The notes beneath the pieces are model-generated. The model made no database searches. It was not told the origin of the DNA and was given only the letters and a program-made list of their open reading frames with translations. Positions 53,637-62,619 of a stretch of 64,000 nucleotides of DNA are shown here, piece after piece (positions within the stretch are counted from its first letter, which is position 1; each line of letters opens with the position of its first letter). The stretch spans positions 62,001-126,000 of the forward strand of contig NZ_AXAL01000011.1 in NCBI RefSeq assembly GCF_000472785.1. Reading direction: 5' to 3'. This DNA is from Mesorhizobium loti CJ3sym (GTDB lineage Bacteria; Pseudomonadota; Alphaproteobacteria; Rhizobiales; Rhizobiaceae). Made by a program: the position numbers and the translations under genes.

Positions 53637-55169
53637 TTAGAACGGTGTCGCAGGCAGCTCCTGGGTGCCTTCGAGCTTCACAGCCTGGAGTTCGTTCGCG
53701 TTGTAGCCAAGAGCCCGCAGGATGGTGGGAGCGACCTGCGTCGTCTGCACCAGGGCTGGCACCGATCTGGGCTTGATCGAAGGACTGCTGATGAGAAGCG
53801 CCACGTTGCGATCGTTCGCATTGGCGCCGCCGTGCTCGGCAATCTTCGAACCGGATGTGTAGACCACACCCGGATTGACCGTGGCTATGAAGTCCGGCGT
53901 ACGGCTGTCGGTGGCCGGATCCTGATAGGCGAGCGCGAGGGCATTCGGCGGCTGGATCTGGGCGATGCCTTCAGCCTTGCTCGATTTCTCGAGATAATCC
54001 TGCGCCGCCGCAAGGTTCTTGACCCGGTCTTGCGGTTTGAGCCAGATCAGCGCGGCGTCGTCGGCGATGTGGAAGGCGTAGCCCGGCGCCTTCGTGTATG
54101 GATCATCGTCCAGTGCCTGGAACGTCGCCGGGTCGATGGGCGACTGGCCATGCTTCGAGGCAAGGATGATCAGGGTCGAATTGGCGAGGTGGTTGTCCTT
54201 GAGTGCGACCATCAGTTCGCCGAGAGCGCCGTCCACATAGGCGAGCTGGCCGGCAAGACCATTGCTGGGCGCGCCGCTGGCATCCAGATAGCCGCCCACC
54301 AGACCGGCCTCGTCGCCGGGCCCGGACTTGGGGAGTTTCTGGCCCACGCTCACCGCCTGGAAATTCATGCCGAAAAGTGCGGGAACGGCCGCGGGATGCG
54401 AACCGGTGCTGTCGAGCCCCTTGATTTCGTTGATCACCGCCTTGACCCGCGCTTCATCGAAGTCACGCTCGGCCTTGAAGCTGCCGGTCGTCTTGACCTT
54501 CGTGCCCGGGATCAAGCTGTCCTGTTCCAGGGCGTAGAGGTCGTCGACGCCTTTGCCCGAAGGTCCGTTCAGCCATTCGTAGGCCGGATGCTTGTCGGAC
54601 CAGGCCGTGCGGCCGCCATGCGCTTTCACGATCTCGAAAACGTTGTTGACCCGCACGAAATCATGCGGATAGACCACCGAGCACTTGCCGTTGATCAGCG
54701 TCATCGGCAGCTTAGCCGGGTCGATCTGGCTGCGGAAATCGCCCGGCTTGCCGCCACCATCAAGGCGCGTCGAATCGACGTCGATGTTCTCGGCGAAGGA
54801 CACCTCGGCACCGGGCTCGCCCTTGCAATCCGAGGCCGGCGCGAAATAGGTGCGGTCGTAGCTGTCGTCATAGAACACGCCCGTCGATTTGGGCGTGCCG
54901 CCGGTTACCTGTGCCACAAGGCCAGGAAACGAGTCTGACGGAGCGCTGGTCAGCGCATTCGGATAGAAAATCCCGGTGCCGGCGAGCGTGGCGATCGTGC
55001 TTTTCGGATTCGCGGCGACATAGTTTGCCAGGTCGAGTGCATGGAGCCCGTCGATACTGATGAGCAGGACGTGCTTGTAGGGTGCGGCGTTAGCGCTGGA
55101 AACAGACAGCGCGCCCGCCAACGCCGTCGTGAGCATGCCGGCGGCCAGTGCCAGAGATAATCTTTTCAT
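53637..55169 (-). CDS. Exported alkaline-phosphatase-superfamily phosphodiesterase
   Basis: 510 aa from ATG 55169 (MKRLSLALAAGMLTTALAGA), a clear signal peptide. It is a type I phosphodiesterase/nucleotide pyrophosphatase: HVLLISIDGLHALDLANYVA near the N-terminus with the first metal Asp, the nucleophile region TSAPSDSFPG at about residue 87-96, and later IILASKHGQSPID (metal ligands) and IAEHGGANANDRNVALLIS. It would hydrolyse phosphodiesters or phosphates in the periplasm. It reads alone. Confidence 0.85.
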   Translation of the reverse strand: MKRLSLALAAGMLTTALAGALSVSSANAAPYKHVLLISIDGLHALDLANYVAANPKSTIATLAGTGIFYPNALTSAPSDSFPGLVAQVTGGTPKSTGVFYDDSYDRTYFAPASDCKGEPGAEVSFAENIDVDSTRLDGGGKPGDFRSQIDPAKLPMTLINGKCSVVYPHDFVRVNNVFEIVKAHGGRTAWSDKHPAYEWLNGPSGKGVDDLYALEQDSLIPGTKVKTTGSFKAERDFDEARVKAVINEIKGLDSTGSHPAAVPALFGMNFQAVSVGQKLPKSGPGDEAGLVGGYLDASGAPSNGLAGQLAYVDGALGELMVALKDNHLANSTLIILASKHGQSPIDPATFQALDDDPYTKAPGYAFHIADDAALIWLKPQDRVKNLAAAQDYLEKSSKAEGIAQIQPPNALALAYQDPATDSRTPDFIATVNPGVVYTSGSKIAEHGGANANDRNVALLISSPSIKPRSVPALVQTTQVAPTILRALGYNANELQAVKLEGTQELPATPF

Positions 55170-55367
55170 TGAAGTGTCCCTCGTCTCGCAATCCCTCGAT
55201 GGATCAGGGTAGGCGAGCGGACATGACAGGTTCATGAAAACTTGGTGGCAGGGACCTTACGGATTTGTAAGCCAGCGGTGCAGAAGGGCTGCGATGGCAG
55301 CCGGGGTCTTTCGCTGTCTGGTGCCGACCGCTAAAGCTTGGCCTGACTTCAACGAAAGACCGAGCTT

Positions 55368-55949
55368 ATGAGCAGCGCATATCCGCAAATCCATCTGGTC
55401 CGGCATGGCGAGACGGCGTGGAGCCTTTCGGGGCAGCATACCGGCCGCACCGACATGCCGCTGACACCGGCTGGCGAGGCGGCCGCGCGGGGCGTGGCGG
55501 AGCGGCTGAAAGGCCTGTCGTTCTCGGCCGTCTGGTCGAGCCCGTCGCAGCGCGCCTACAATACCAGCGTGCTCGCCGGCTTTGGCGCGACAAGCGTCAG
55601 AAACGACGATCTGCAGGAGTGGGACTACGGCGCCTATGAGGGGCGCACCACCAAGGAAATCCTGGCCGAGCGGCCGGGCTGGAACGTCTTTCGCGACGGC
55701 TGCCCGCAAGGCGAGATGGCAGCCGATGTCGGCGCTCGTGCCGACAGGATCATCGGACAGCTTCGCGAAGCCGGCGGCTCGATCCTGATCTTCTCCAGCG
55801 CGCATTTCCTGCGCGTGCTCGCCGCCCGCTGGCTCGGCCTGCCGCCGGAAGGCGGGGCGCTGTTCGTGCTCGACACGGCCAGCATCAGCGTGCTCGGCTA
55901 CGAGCATGATCTCAGTGAGCCGGTGGTGCGCAAGTGGAACCAGGCATAG
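55368..55949 (+). CDS. Histidine phosphatase family protein
   Basis: 193 aa. The RHG motif is IHLVRHGETAWSLSGQHTGR with the nucleophile His at residue 12, and the second His is in IFSSAHFLRVLA. This is the phosphoglycerate-mutase/SixA branch. ATG 55368 starts the product MSSAYPQIH. The cytoplasmic substrate is unknown, often a small phosphate ester. It reads together with the small downstream gene, 11 bp apart. Confidence 0.9.
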   Translation: MSSAYPQIHLVRHGETAWSLSGQHTGRTDMPLTPAGEAAARGVAERLKGLSFSAVWSSPSQRAYNTSVLAGFGATSVRNDDLQEWDYGAYEGRTTKEILAERPGWNVFRDGCPQGEMAADVGARADRIIGQLREAGGSILIFSSAHFLRVLAARWLGLPPEGGALFVLDTASISVLGYEHDLSEPVVRKWNQA

Positions 55950-55959
55950 GGCGACGCCC

Positions 55960-56316
55960 ATGCATGACATTCGGACGAAGCTGCTGCTATCCGTGCAACG
56001 CGCGCTGCTCGGTGCCGTTTCGCCGAGGCTTCGGGCGGTTACCTGCGGCTGGGAAGGGTTTGAGATCACGCTTCGCTTCGTGTTTGACGGCGAGCTCGCC
56101 GATCCCGATCTTGAAGATGCCGGGATCGTGGCATCAGAAGTGGCTGCCGACTTCCCGGAACCCTGGACCGTGGACGAGGAGATCGCTCGACTGGACTATC
56201 CCGCTGATCTGCGCCCAGGCGCGCTCGCGCTTTGGGCATACTGGCGCAAGGAGATCGTTGAGGACTCGGGCGACCCCGACAGCCGAGCTGACGTCCTGGT
56301 GCCTCCAGTCTCCTGA
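55960..56316 (+). CDS. Hypothetical protein (118 aa)
   Basis: ATG 55960 gives MHDIRTKLLLSVQRALLGAV. The remaining sequence is beta-rich and acidic (FEITLRFVFDGELADPDLED, VASEVAADFPEPWTVDEEIA) with no signal peptide or membrane span. It resembles small colicin-immunity or SUKH-like proteins in composition, but no family is recognised. It follows the histidine phosphatase gene by 11 bp, so likely shares its transcript. Confidence 0.55.
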   Translation: MHDIRTKLLLSVQRALLGAVSPRLRAVTCGWEGFEITLRFVFDGELADPDLEDAGIVASEVAADFPEPWTVDEEIARLDYPADLRPGALALWAYWRKEIVEDSGDPDSRADVLVPPVS

Positions 56317-56372
56317 CACAAATTCCGCGCCTCCGGTGTATGGTCGGCGGGGTGAGTCAGAAGGATTTGTCC

Positions 56373-56804
56373 ATGTCAAAAGATCTGGTGCGCGACCTGT
56401 TCGACCGGTGGGAACGGGTGTGGGTGGATGGCCAATACGATCTGATCCCGGCTTGCGTCGGATCGCACTACATCAGGCATGACGAGAAGGGCGACCGCAC
56501 GGTGACGCGCGAGGACTATGCGGCGGAACTCGCTTCCGTCCGGGATGGCCGGCCGGGCATCCGTGTCGTCGTCTATGATCACGCCTTCACCGATGACAGC
56601 GCATGGTTTCGCTTTTCCTTCGTGTGGCCCGATCCCGAGACCGGCGAGCCGCGCAGCCGGGCAGGCATGCAAAGCTACCGGATCGAGGGCGGCAAACTCG
56701 CGGAGACCTGGATTTCGATGCTGGCGCCGGACACGAGATGGACGGACACGACCGCCCAGGATTGTTGGACGAGCACCAGCCGATCTCCGCAGAAGTCGAC
56801 CTGA
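56373..56804 (+). CDS. SnoaL-like / ester cyclase family protein
   Basis: 143 aa from ATG 56373 (MSKDLVRDLFDRWERVWVDG), favoured over ATG 56340. NTF2-like features are SHYIRHDEKGDRTVTREDYA and AWFRFSFVWPDPETGEPRSR, with YRIEGGKLAETWISM at the end. The ligand is unknown. It is convergent with the VOC gene at 56825. Confidence 0.78.
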   Translation: MSKDLVRDLFDRWERVWVDGQYDLIPACVGSHYIRHDEKGDRTVTREDYAAELASVRDGRPGIRVVVYDHAFTDDSAWFRFSFVWPDPETGEPRSRAGMQSYRIEGGKLAETWISMLAPDTRWTDTTAQDCWTSTSRSPQKST

Positions 56805-56824
56805 CGCCCGTCCGCGCCCGGCAA

Positions 56825-57226
56825 TTACTTGTCGAATTTCCGGATCGCCTCCGCCGTCACCGGCGTGAAGAAATTCACCAGATTGCCGTCGGGGTCGCGA
56901 AACAGCAGCGAGCGGTTGCCCCAGGGCATGGTGGTCGGTTTTTGCACGGTCGTGTCCCGGATGAAGTCCGACAGCCTGATGAATTCGGCATCGACGTCGC
57001 CGACGCGGAATTCGAGGATGGCGGTGTGGTTGTCGGCGGGGCGGGCGATGTCGCCGCCAAACAGCATCAAGGTGCGCGTGCTGCCGATCGCCAGCGTGCA
57101 TGACTGTGTCGCCAGTTCGGCGAAGTCTTCCGTGTAGACCGTCACCGGCATGCCGGTGATCTCGCCATAGAAGCGCACGAGGCGCTGAACATCTGAGGTG
57201 ATGATGCGGATTGAGACGAAATTCAT
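56825..57226 (-). CDS. VOC superfamily protein (glyoxalase-like)
   Basis: 133 aa. MNFVSIRIITSDVQRLVRFY starts the first half and NRSLLFRDPDGNLVNFFTPV ends the second, the bleomycin-resistance/dioxygenase pattern. The metal ligand pattern is incomplete (Ile instead of His in the first strand), so it is perhaps binding rather than catalytic. It lies 98 bp downstream of the ECF sigma factor gene on the same strand, a frequent arrangement, and may be part of its regulon. Confidence 0.85.
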   Translation of the reverse strand: MNFVSIRIITSDVQRLVRFYGEITGMPVTVYTEDFAELATQSCTLAIGSTRTLMLFGGDIARPADNHTAILEFRVGDVDAEFIRLSDFIRDTTVQKPTTMPWGNRSLLFRDPDGNLVNFFTPVTAEAIRKFDK

Positions 57227-57324
57227 GGCTTGGGCTCCTTGATCGCTGAAGCCGCGATCCGGCTCCCGATCGCTCTATAGGCCAGGCCTCCTGACAGCTT
57301 TCTGTCAGGAGAGGGATGCGATGG

Positions 57325-58380
57325 CTACGCTTGCCTTTCGGACCAGCTCTCCTGCACCATTGGCGGCAGGCCGAAGGCGGCGAACAAATCGGCGCCGAGC
57401 GGGCCGACATAGACCGTCAGCGAGGCGATCCCACCCTCGGCCGGCTCGATGATATGCAGCGACTGGGCGCGCCACTCGGGATCCTGATAGCGCCGCGCGT
57501 AGATCGCGACCACGGGCTGGCCGTTGGCCCGTGTCGCCACCGCGCGGTAGCCAGCGAAATTGCTCCACACCGTCCTGAAGAAATCGTGGATCGCAGGGCG
57601 GCCCTGGTACCAGTCCAGCCATGGCGGCATGTGGTAAGTGGCGTCCTCACGCAGCAGCTCGATGAAGCTGTCGAGATTGGCCGCCTGCCAGGCCTTGATA
57701 TAGCGTTCGAGCAGCAGGCTTTCGTCGCGGTTGGGCTGCGATCGCTGCAGGGGACGCCCGGTGGGATAACGCACCGCCAGCGTCGCGCGCGCCCGCTGCA
57801 GGGCGCTGTTGATCGAGGCGGTCGAGCCGCCAAGCAATTGCGCGGTCTCAGCCGCCGACCAGCCGAGCACGTCGCACAGCAAAAGTGCCGCGCGTTGTCT
57901 CGGTGGCAGCAACTGGATGGCGGCGACGAAGGCAAGCCGGATCGCTTCGCGGGTCTCGTAGCGCGCTTCAGGGCCGGGCTCGCCATCGACAGGGTCCGGC
58001 AGTTCGGCGTCGGGGTAGGGCTCCAGCCAGGAAAGCTCGGCGGCCGGCCCGGCGGTGGCGGGCCCCTCGGTCGGCGGCCGGCCGGGCGGCGCGAGAACGC
58101 GCCGCGCCGATGACCGCGCCTTGATGGCGTTGAGGCAGGTGTTGGTGGCGATCGCATAGAGCCAGCCGCGCGGCGAACCGCGCCCGTCGAACTGGGAGCG
58201 GCCGCGCCAAGCCTTGAGGAAGGTGTCCTGCACGAGGTCGTCGGCCTCATGCAGCGAGCCCATCATCCGGTAGCAATGCAGTTTCAGCTCGCGGCGGTGG
58301 GCCATCGTCAGCCGCTCGAAGGCCAGCCGGTCGAGGACCGGCAGGCCCGATGGCAGGGAGGCGCCAGGTGCGTCTGTCAT
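57325..58380 (-). CDS. ECF sigma factor with C-terminal SnoaL domain (SigJ/ECF41-like)
   Basis: 351 aa. Sigma region 2 is in residues about 20-90 (HRRELKLHCYRMMGSLHEAD, DDLVQDTFLKAWRGR), region 4 in about 165-215 (LPPRQRAALLLCDVLGWSAA, STASINSALQRARATL), and an NTF2/SnoaL domain follows (about 228-340, YIKAWQAANLDSFIELLRED, HMPPWLDWYQGRP, AFGLPPM). In such fused sigma factors the extra domain controls activity in place of an anti-sigma factor. It is last in transcription after the SDR gene upstream (72 bp gap). Confidence 0.92.
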   Translation of the reverse strand: MTDAPGASLPSGLPVLDRLAFERLTMAHRRELKLHCYRMMGSLHEADDLVQDTFLKAWRGRSQFDGRGSPRGWLYAIATNTCLNAIKARSSARRVLAPPGRPPTEGPATAGPAAELSWLEPYPDAELPDPVDGEPGPEARYETREAIRLAFVAAIQLLPPRQRAALLLCDVLGWSAAETAQLLGGSTASINSALQRARATLAVRYPTGRPLQRSQPNRDESLLLERYIKAWQAANLDSFIELLREDATYHMPPWLDWYQGRPAIHDFFRTVWSNFAGYRAVATRANGQPVVAIYARRYQDPEWRAQSLHIIEPAEGGIASLTVYVGPLGADLFAAFGLPPMVQESWSERQA

Positions 58381-58452
58381 ATCGGGTCCACCATGCCGAT
58401 TTCGGCCGTACTGATTTTGGTTATGCCGATTTTGGCGGACATCCTGCGCGCC

Positions 58453-59199
58453 TCATGTCGCTGCCGCAAGGCCGCTGCCGCTGACCATGAAGCCGGTGCC
58501 CGGCATGGTGCCGCCGGCGAGGGTGACCACGGCGTCAGCAACATCGGCGGGCGTCTGCACATCGTCCATGCTGGCCAGGAAATCCGCCGGGCTGATGCCG
58601 AGATAGGCCGCAACGCCGGTAATGCCGCGCTCGCCGACGCCGGTGCCGGCCATGATGCGCATCGGTGCCAGCGCCATGAAGCGCAGGCCGAGGCCAAGCC
58701 GGTCGGCTTCCTTCTGGCTGTGGGCGGCGAGCACCATCTGCATGCGCTTGGCGCCGGAATAGCCGCCTGAGTTCGGCGGCCCGCCGCTGAACGCGGCGCC
58801 GCTGGAGATCAGCACCACGCGGCTGCCCGGCTTCAGCCGTCCCTGCAGCGCTGCCCGGCAAAACAGGAACGACGCCTTGACGTCCATCTCCCAGTTGGCC
58901 GAGAAATCGTCCCAGCTCTGGTCCTGGATGGATGCCGACGGCGCGAAGGCACCGGCTGAGATCACCAGCACATCAGGCTGTATGGCGGCAAACACCGCGT
59001 CGGGCGCGGTATCCTGCGTGGCGTCGGCGGCAAGCGTCTTCACGCCTGACGCCTCCCAGGAGAGTTCTTTCAGATCGGCCGCGCCACGAGCGACGGCAAG
59101 CACCGTCGCGCCTTCGCTGAGTGCAGCTTCCACGATCGAGCGCCCGACACCCCGGCTGCCTCCGACGACGACGACATTTTGACCTTTCAACGATTGCAT
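58453..59199 (-). CDS. Short-chain dehydrogenase/reductase
   Basis: 248 aa. Rossmann motif GGSRGVGRSIVEA (residues 13-25), active-site VVLISSGAAF with Ser, and SGGYSGAKRMQM with Tyr and Lys in the YxxxK spacing. It is a complete classical SDR, unlike the remnant at 31587. Substrate unknown. It precedes the ECF sigma factor in the same direction, so the sigma factor may be co-transcribed with it. Confidence 0.9.
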   Translation of the reverse strand: MQSLKGQNVVVVGGSRGVGRSIVEAALSEGATVLAVARGAADLKELSWEASGVKTLAADATQDTAPDAVFAAIQPDVLVISAGAFAPSASIQDQSWDDFSANWEMDVKASFLFCRAALQGRLKPGSRVVLISSGAAFSGGPPNSGGYSGAKRMQMVLAAHSQKEADRLGLGLRFMALAPMRIMAGTGVGERGITGVAAYLGISPADFLASMDDVQTPADVADAVVTLAGGTMPGTGFMVSGSGLAAAT

Positions 59200-59425
59200 G
59201 GCTCACCTCGCTGTTCCGGCAGCCGGACCATTCCAGCGCCTGTAGATGAGGACAGCGCGGGTGGGCGGAAATCATCGGTGGGAGCAAAAAGAACTTTGGC
59301 GGGTCTGCCAGGCGCATCTCATTCGTTCCCCCGTTTGCCAAACATTAGCTTGAGGCGATATAACGGACGGCCCATCGCCGGCCTCTTGGGCGCACCAACA
59401 AACAACAGTCTGGGAGGAATGGACG

Positions 59426-59695
59426 ATGACGACGCTGTTCGTGAGACATACCGTTTCCGACTACAAGGCCTGGCGCAAAGTCTATGACGGGTTCGCCCCG
59501 GCGCAAAAGACCGGCGGCGTGAAGGCACAGGCTGTCTATCAGGCGGCGGACAACCCCAACGACGTCACTGTGACGCATGATTTCGCCAGCGTCGCCGAGG
59601 CACAGGCGTTCATCAAGAATCCGGAGCTGAAAAAGGCGATGGGAAGTGCCGGCGTGATTGGCGCGCCGACCATGTGGATTACCAACAAGGCCTGA
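59426..59695 (+). CDS. Small dimeric alpha/beta-barrel (ABM-like) protein
   Basis: 89 aa (MTTLFVRHTVSDYKAWRKVY, ADNPNDVTVTHDFASVAEAQ, AFIKNPELKKAMGSAGVIGA). The pattern of beta-strand, helix with W..Y, paired strands and final helix fits ferredoxin-like antibiotic-biosynthesis-monooxygenase or cyclase-type proteins. It is short, without a heme-binding His. Monocistronic; function unknown. Confidence 0.68.
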   Translation: MTTLFVRHTVSDYKAWRKVYDGFAPAQKTGGVKAQAVYQAADNPNDVTVTHDFASVAEAQAFIKNPELKKAMGSAGVIGAPTMWITNKA

Positions 59696-59799
59696 TTGAC
59701 CGCTCTCCTTGTTTGACGCAATTCCCGACGGAAGACCGTTGGACACTTTTCCTGGAATTGCTCTGCCTCGTCGGTCAGGCCGAGCGTTCCGCAGGAATA

Positions 59800-59821
59800 G
59801 CCAGGCCGCTTTCGGCCTGGC
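59800..59821 (-). terminator. Hairpin downstream of the pseudouridine synthase gene
   Basis: GCCAGGCCG-AAAG-CGGCCTGGC on the minus strand is a perfect 9-bp stem with a tetraloop, 16 bp after the stop codon of the pseudouridine synthase gene. The following sequence (TATTCC) has only a weak T-tract, so it may stabilise the transcript end rather than terminate strongly. Confidence 0.5.
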
Positions 59822-59836
59822 GGGCGGGGACGTTTT

Positions 59837-60598
59837 TCAGTCCGCCAGCAGCACCAACTCCTCCACCGTCAAATGCCGCGCCGTGCCCTTGGCGAGGTCG
59901 CCGAGCGGCAAGCGGCCGATGGCGATGCGGATGAGGCGCTTGACCTCGATGCCGTGGGCGGCGAGCAGACGGCGGATGTGGCGGTTGCGGCCCTCGTCGA
60001 GCACGATCTCCAGCCAGGCGGTGCGGCCGCCGTTGCGCAAAAGCGCGATCGAGCTTGCCGTCAGGGTCTCCCCGTCGACGGTGACGCCCGCGCGGAGTTT
60101 GTCCAGCATCGCCGCGTCGGGCACGGTTGCGACCTGCACGTGATAGGTCTTGGGCAGATGCGAAGCCGGGTCCATCAGCCGGTTGGCGAAGCGTGTGTCG
60201 TTGGTCATCAGCAGCAGGCCTTCGCTCGCCTTGTCGAGGCGGCCGACCGGCGAGAGGAAGGGCAGATCGAGCCCTTCGAGGCAGGCATAGACGGTGTCGC
60301 GCTGTTGTGGGTCGTCGCGCGTGGTGACCAGCCCGCGCGGCTTGTTGAGCATGACATAGACCTTGCGCTCGGCAACCACCTTTTCGCCATCGACGACGAT
60401 GCGGTCGCGGTTCAAATCGACGCGCAGCGAGGCATCGCGTACCACCTTGCCGCCAACGCGCACGCGGCCCTCGGCGATCAACACCTCGGCCTGCGTGCGC
60501 GAGCACAGGCCGAGTTTCGACAGCGCGCGGTTCAGGCTGACGCCGGGGGGCTTGGCTGTGGGACGACGGCCGAGGGTTGGTGGCTGGCGTGGTGTCAT
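59837..60598 (-). CDS. rRNA pseudouridine synthase (RsuA/RluB/RluE family)
   Basis: 253 aa from ATG 60598 (MTPRQPPTLGRRPTAK); ATG 60652 would extend it by 18. An S4 RNA-binding domain is at about 22-75 (SLNRALSKLGLCSRTQAEVL, IAEGRVRVGGKVV). The catalytic domain has the family motif SPVGRLDKASEGLLLMTND with the active-site Asp, and LPKTYHVQV, EGRNRHIRRLLAAHG. It isomerises a specific uridine of 23S or 16S rRNA; which one is unclear. It reads alone. Confidence 0.92.
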   Translation of the reverse strand: MTPRQPPTLGRRPTAKPPGVSLNRALSKLGLCSRTQAEVLIAEGRVRVGGKVVRDASLRVDLNRDRIVVDGEKVVAERKVYVMLNKPRGLVTTRDDPQQRDTVYACLEGLDLPFLSPVGRLDKASEGLLLMTNDTRFANRLMDPASHLPKTYHVQVATVPDAAMLDKLRAGVTVDGETLTASSIALLRNGGRTAWLEIVLDEGRNRHIRRLLAAHGIEVKRLIRIAIGRLPLGDLAKGTARHLTVEELVLLAD

Positions 60599-60732
60599 GT
60601 CCTGCTTTGTCGTCGCGGATTGCGTGTCCGGCGGACGATCCGCCGCCGGCACCGTCGTTTGGTAAGCGGCCGCCGCCGCACCTTGGCTATCACGCGCATC
60701 CGGTGCTGCTCAAGCACCTGGCAGAGGTCCAC

Positions 60733-61599
60733 CTATCTGGTGGCGGCTGCGACCAGCATTTCGCATGGGCCTTCGAACTGTCCGTCCTGTTCGAACCGGC
60801 CAAGCGCGGTTTCGATTTCGGCCCAGGCGTCGTCCTGCTCGCGAGGGGACAGGCCGGCCAGCATCTGGTGAAGCGCGCCAAACGATTCCTGCTCGAACTG
60901 CAGGCATTCGAGCGCCGATTGCAGCCGCACCGGCGCGTTGACCTTCTCGATGCGCACATCGTGGAAACCCGCATCGGTCAGGCGCTTGGCCAGCACCGTC
61001 GGGTCGCCCAGGCTGAACGGCCCGGGCTGGCCGGGCAGGGGTGCAGGCAGCGCGGCACGACGGCGGATGATGCCGACCGGGATCGAGAAGAACGGGTTCC
61101 TGTCGGCGGTGGAATAGACGATGGCGCCGACCTTGCCGCCTGGCTTCAGATGATCGCGCATGCCGCCCAGCGCCCGGTTCTGGTCGGGAAAATAGATCAG
61201 CCCGACGCGTGAGATCACCGCGTCGAACGGTTCGGCCGAAATGGCATCCAGCTTTTCGCCATCGGCGACGGCGATGTTGACATTGGCGTAGCCGGCCAGC
61301 TTCGCATTGTCGGCGGCAAAGTTCAGAATGCCTGCCGAGATGTCGGTGGCCAGCACATAGCCAGTCGGCCCGACACGCCGCGCGGCCGTCAGCGTCTGTT
61401 CGCCGGCACCGGCGGCGACGTCGAGGACCCGGCTGCCCTTGCCTACATCGGTCATGTCAAGCATCAGTTCGGTGGCGGGTCCGAGCCAGCGGGTCAACAG
61501 CGGACCCCAGCGGTTCCAGGCTTCGGCGGCACTATCCCATTGCTTGCGGGTGGTTTCCTTGAACTTTGCCGGATCGAAAATCGGTTGCTGCATGGTCAT
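60733..61599 (-). CDS. Class I SAM-dependent methyltransferase (UbiE-like)
   Basis: 288 aa. Motif I is SRVLDVAAGAGEQTLTAARR, with the usual subsequent DISAGILNFAADNAKLAGY and DGEKLDAISAEPFDAVISR (motif II and post-II). The N-terminus (FKETTRKQWDSAAEAWNRWG) and C-terminal helices fit the UbiE/phospholipid or small-molecule methyltransferase type. It is divergent from the LysR gene at 61717 (117 bp), its possible regulator. Confidence 0.88.
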   Translation of the reverse strand: MTMQQPIFDPAKFKETTRKQWDSAAEAWNRWGPLLTRWLGPATELMLDMTDVGKGSRVLDVAAGAGEQTLTAARRVGPTGYVLATDISAGILNFAADNAKLAGYANVNIAVADGEKLDAISAEPFDAVISRVGLIYFPDQNRALGGMRDHLKPGGKVGAIVYSTADRNPFFSIPVGIIRRRAALPAPLPGQPGPFSLGDPTVLAKRLTDAGFHDVRIEKVNAPVRLQSALECLQFEQESFGALHQMLAGLSPREQDDAWAEIETALGRFEQDGQFEGPCEMLVAAATR

Positions 61600-61716
61600 G
61601 GCATCCTCCTCGAAGGCACTATTGCCTTGCCGGAAAGCCTAGGGGTGGCGTAATTCTGGTACCATTCTCGAAATCTCGACGCCCATTTTGCAAAATTGCA
61701 CGGATCGGGGTCCAGG

Positions 61717-62607
61717 ATGCATTGGGATGACTTGCGGATTTTCCTGGCCGTCGCGCGCGACGGCTCGATAAGCGGCGCCGCAAAACGCATGAACATCCAG
61801 CACTCCACCGTGTCGCGCCGCATCAGGCTCCTGGAGACGCAGCTTGGCACGCGGCTGATAGAGCGCAAGAAATCCGGCTATGAGCTGACGCCGGCAGGCG
61901 ACGAACTGAGAATGGCGGCCGGCAAGATGGAGATGGAGGTGCTCGAGGTCGAGGGCGCGCTCGGCGGGCAGGAAGACCGTGTCGCCGGCGAGCTCAGGGT
62001 GTCGGCGATCAACAACATGGCTTCATCCGTGCTGATGCCGATCTTCGCCGGCTTCAGCGAGGCCTACCCGGACATCCGGCTGCATGTGCAGGTCTCCAAC
62101 AAATATGTCAGTCTCGCCGAACGCCATGCCGACATTGCCATCCGGCTGACCAACACGCCGCTCGACACGCTGGTGGGCACGCGGCTCACCAATGTGGCGT
62201 CGGCCGTCTACGGAGAGCGGCGCTATCTCAGGGGGTTGCGCGCCAGCGGCGCCAAACCGCTCTGGATAGGGGTGGAGTGCTGCGCCTTCCACCAATCCTG
62301 GACCCATGCGGCCTGTCCGGATCACCGCCATAGTTTCTTCGTCGACGACACGCTGCTGACGCTCGCCGCCCTGAAACAGGGGCTGGGCCTTGCCTATCTG
62401 CCCTGCTTCATGGGCGATAGCGCCGAGGAGCTGGAGCGCTTTCGAGAGCCGGACCCCGTCCATGATCTCGGGCTGTGGCTGCTCTACCATCCAGACCTCA
62501 GGCGAACCCAGCGTGTGAGGGTGTTTCGCGAGCACATGGTGGCGCGCATCCGCGACCAGAGTGCGTTGTTCGAAGGCCACCTGCCGCAGCCGGCCACCAG
62601 CGGGTAG
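61717..62607 (+). CDS. LysR family transcriptional regulator
   Basis: 296 aa from ATG 61717 (MHWDDLRIFLAVARDGSISG). Helix-turn-helix IQHSTVSRRIRLLETQLGTR, effector domain from about residue 90 (LRVSAINNMASSVLMPIFAG). It is divergent from the methyltransferase gene and convergent with the VIT1-type gene. The promoter region between it and the methyltransferase gene has no clear dyad. Its target is probably the methyltransferase gene. Confidence 0.9.
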   Translation: MHWDDLRIFLAVARDGSISGAAKRMNIQHSTVSRRIRLLETQLGTRLIERKKSGYELTPAGDELRMAAGKMEMEVLEVEGALGGQEDRVAGELRVSAINNMASSVLMPIFAGFSEAYPDIRLHVQVSNKYVSLAERHADIAIRLTNTPLDTLVGTRLTNVASAVYGERRYLRGLRASGAKPLWIGVECCAFHQSWTHAACPDHRHSFFVDDTLLTLAALKQGLGLAYLPCFMGDSAEELERFREPDPVHDLGLWLLYHPDLRRTQRVRVFREHMVARIRDQSALFEGHLPQPATSG

Positions 62608-62619
62608 GGAGCGCGCGGC

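Noticed and set aside
53625..54938. 437-codon plus-strand frame opposite the phosphodiesterase gene
   Set aside because: Antisense shadow; the minus strand has signal peptide and phosphodiesterase motifs.
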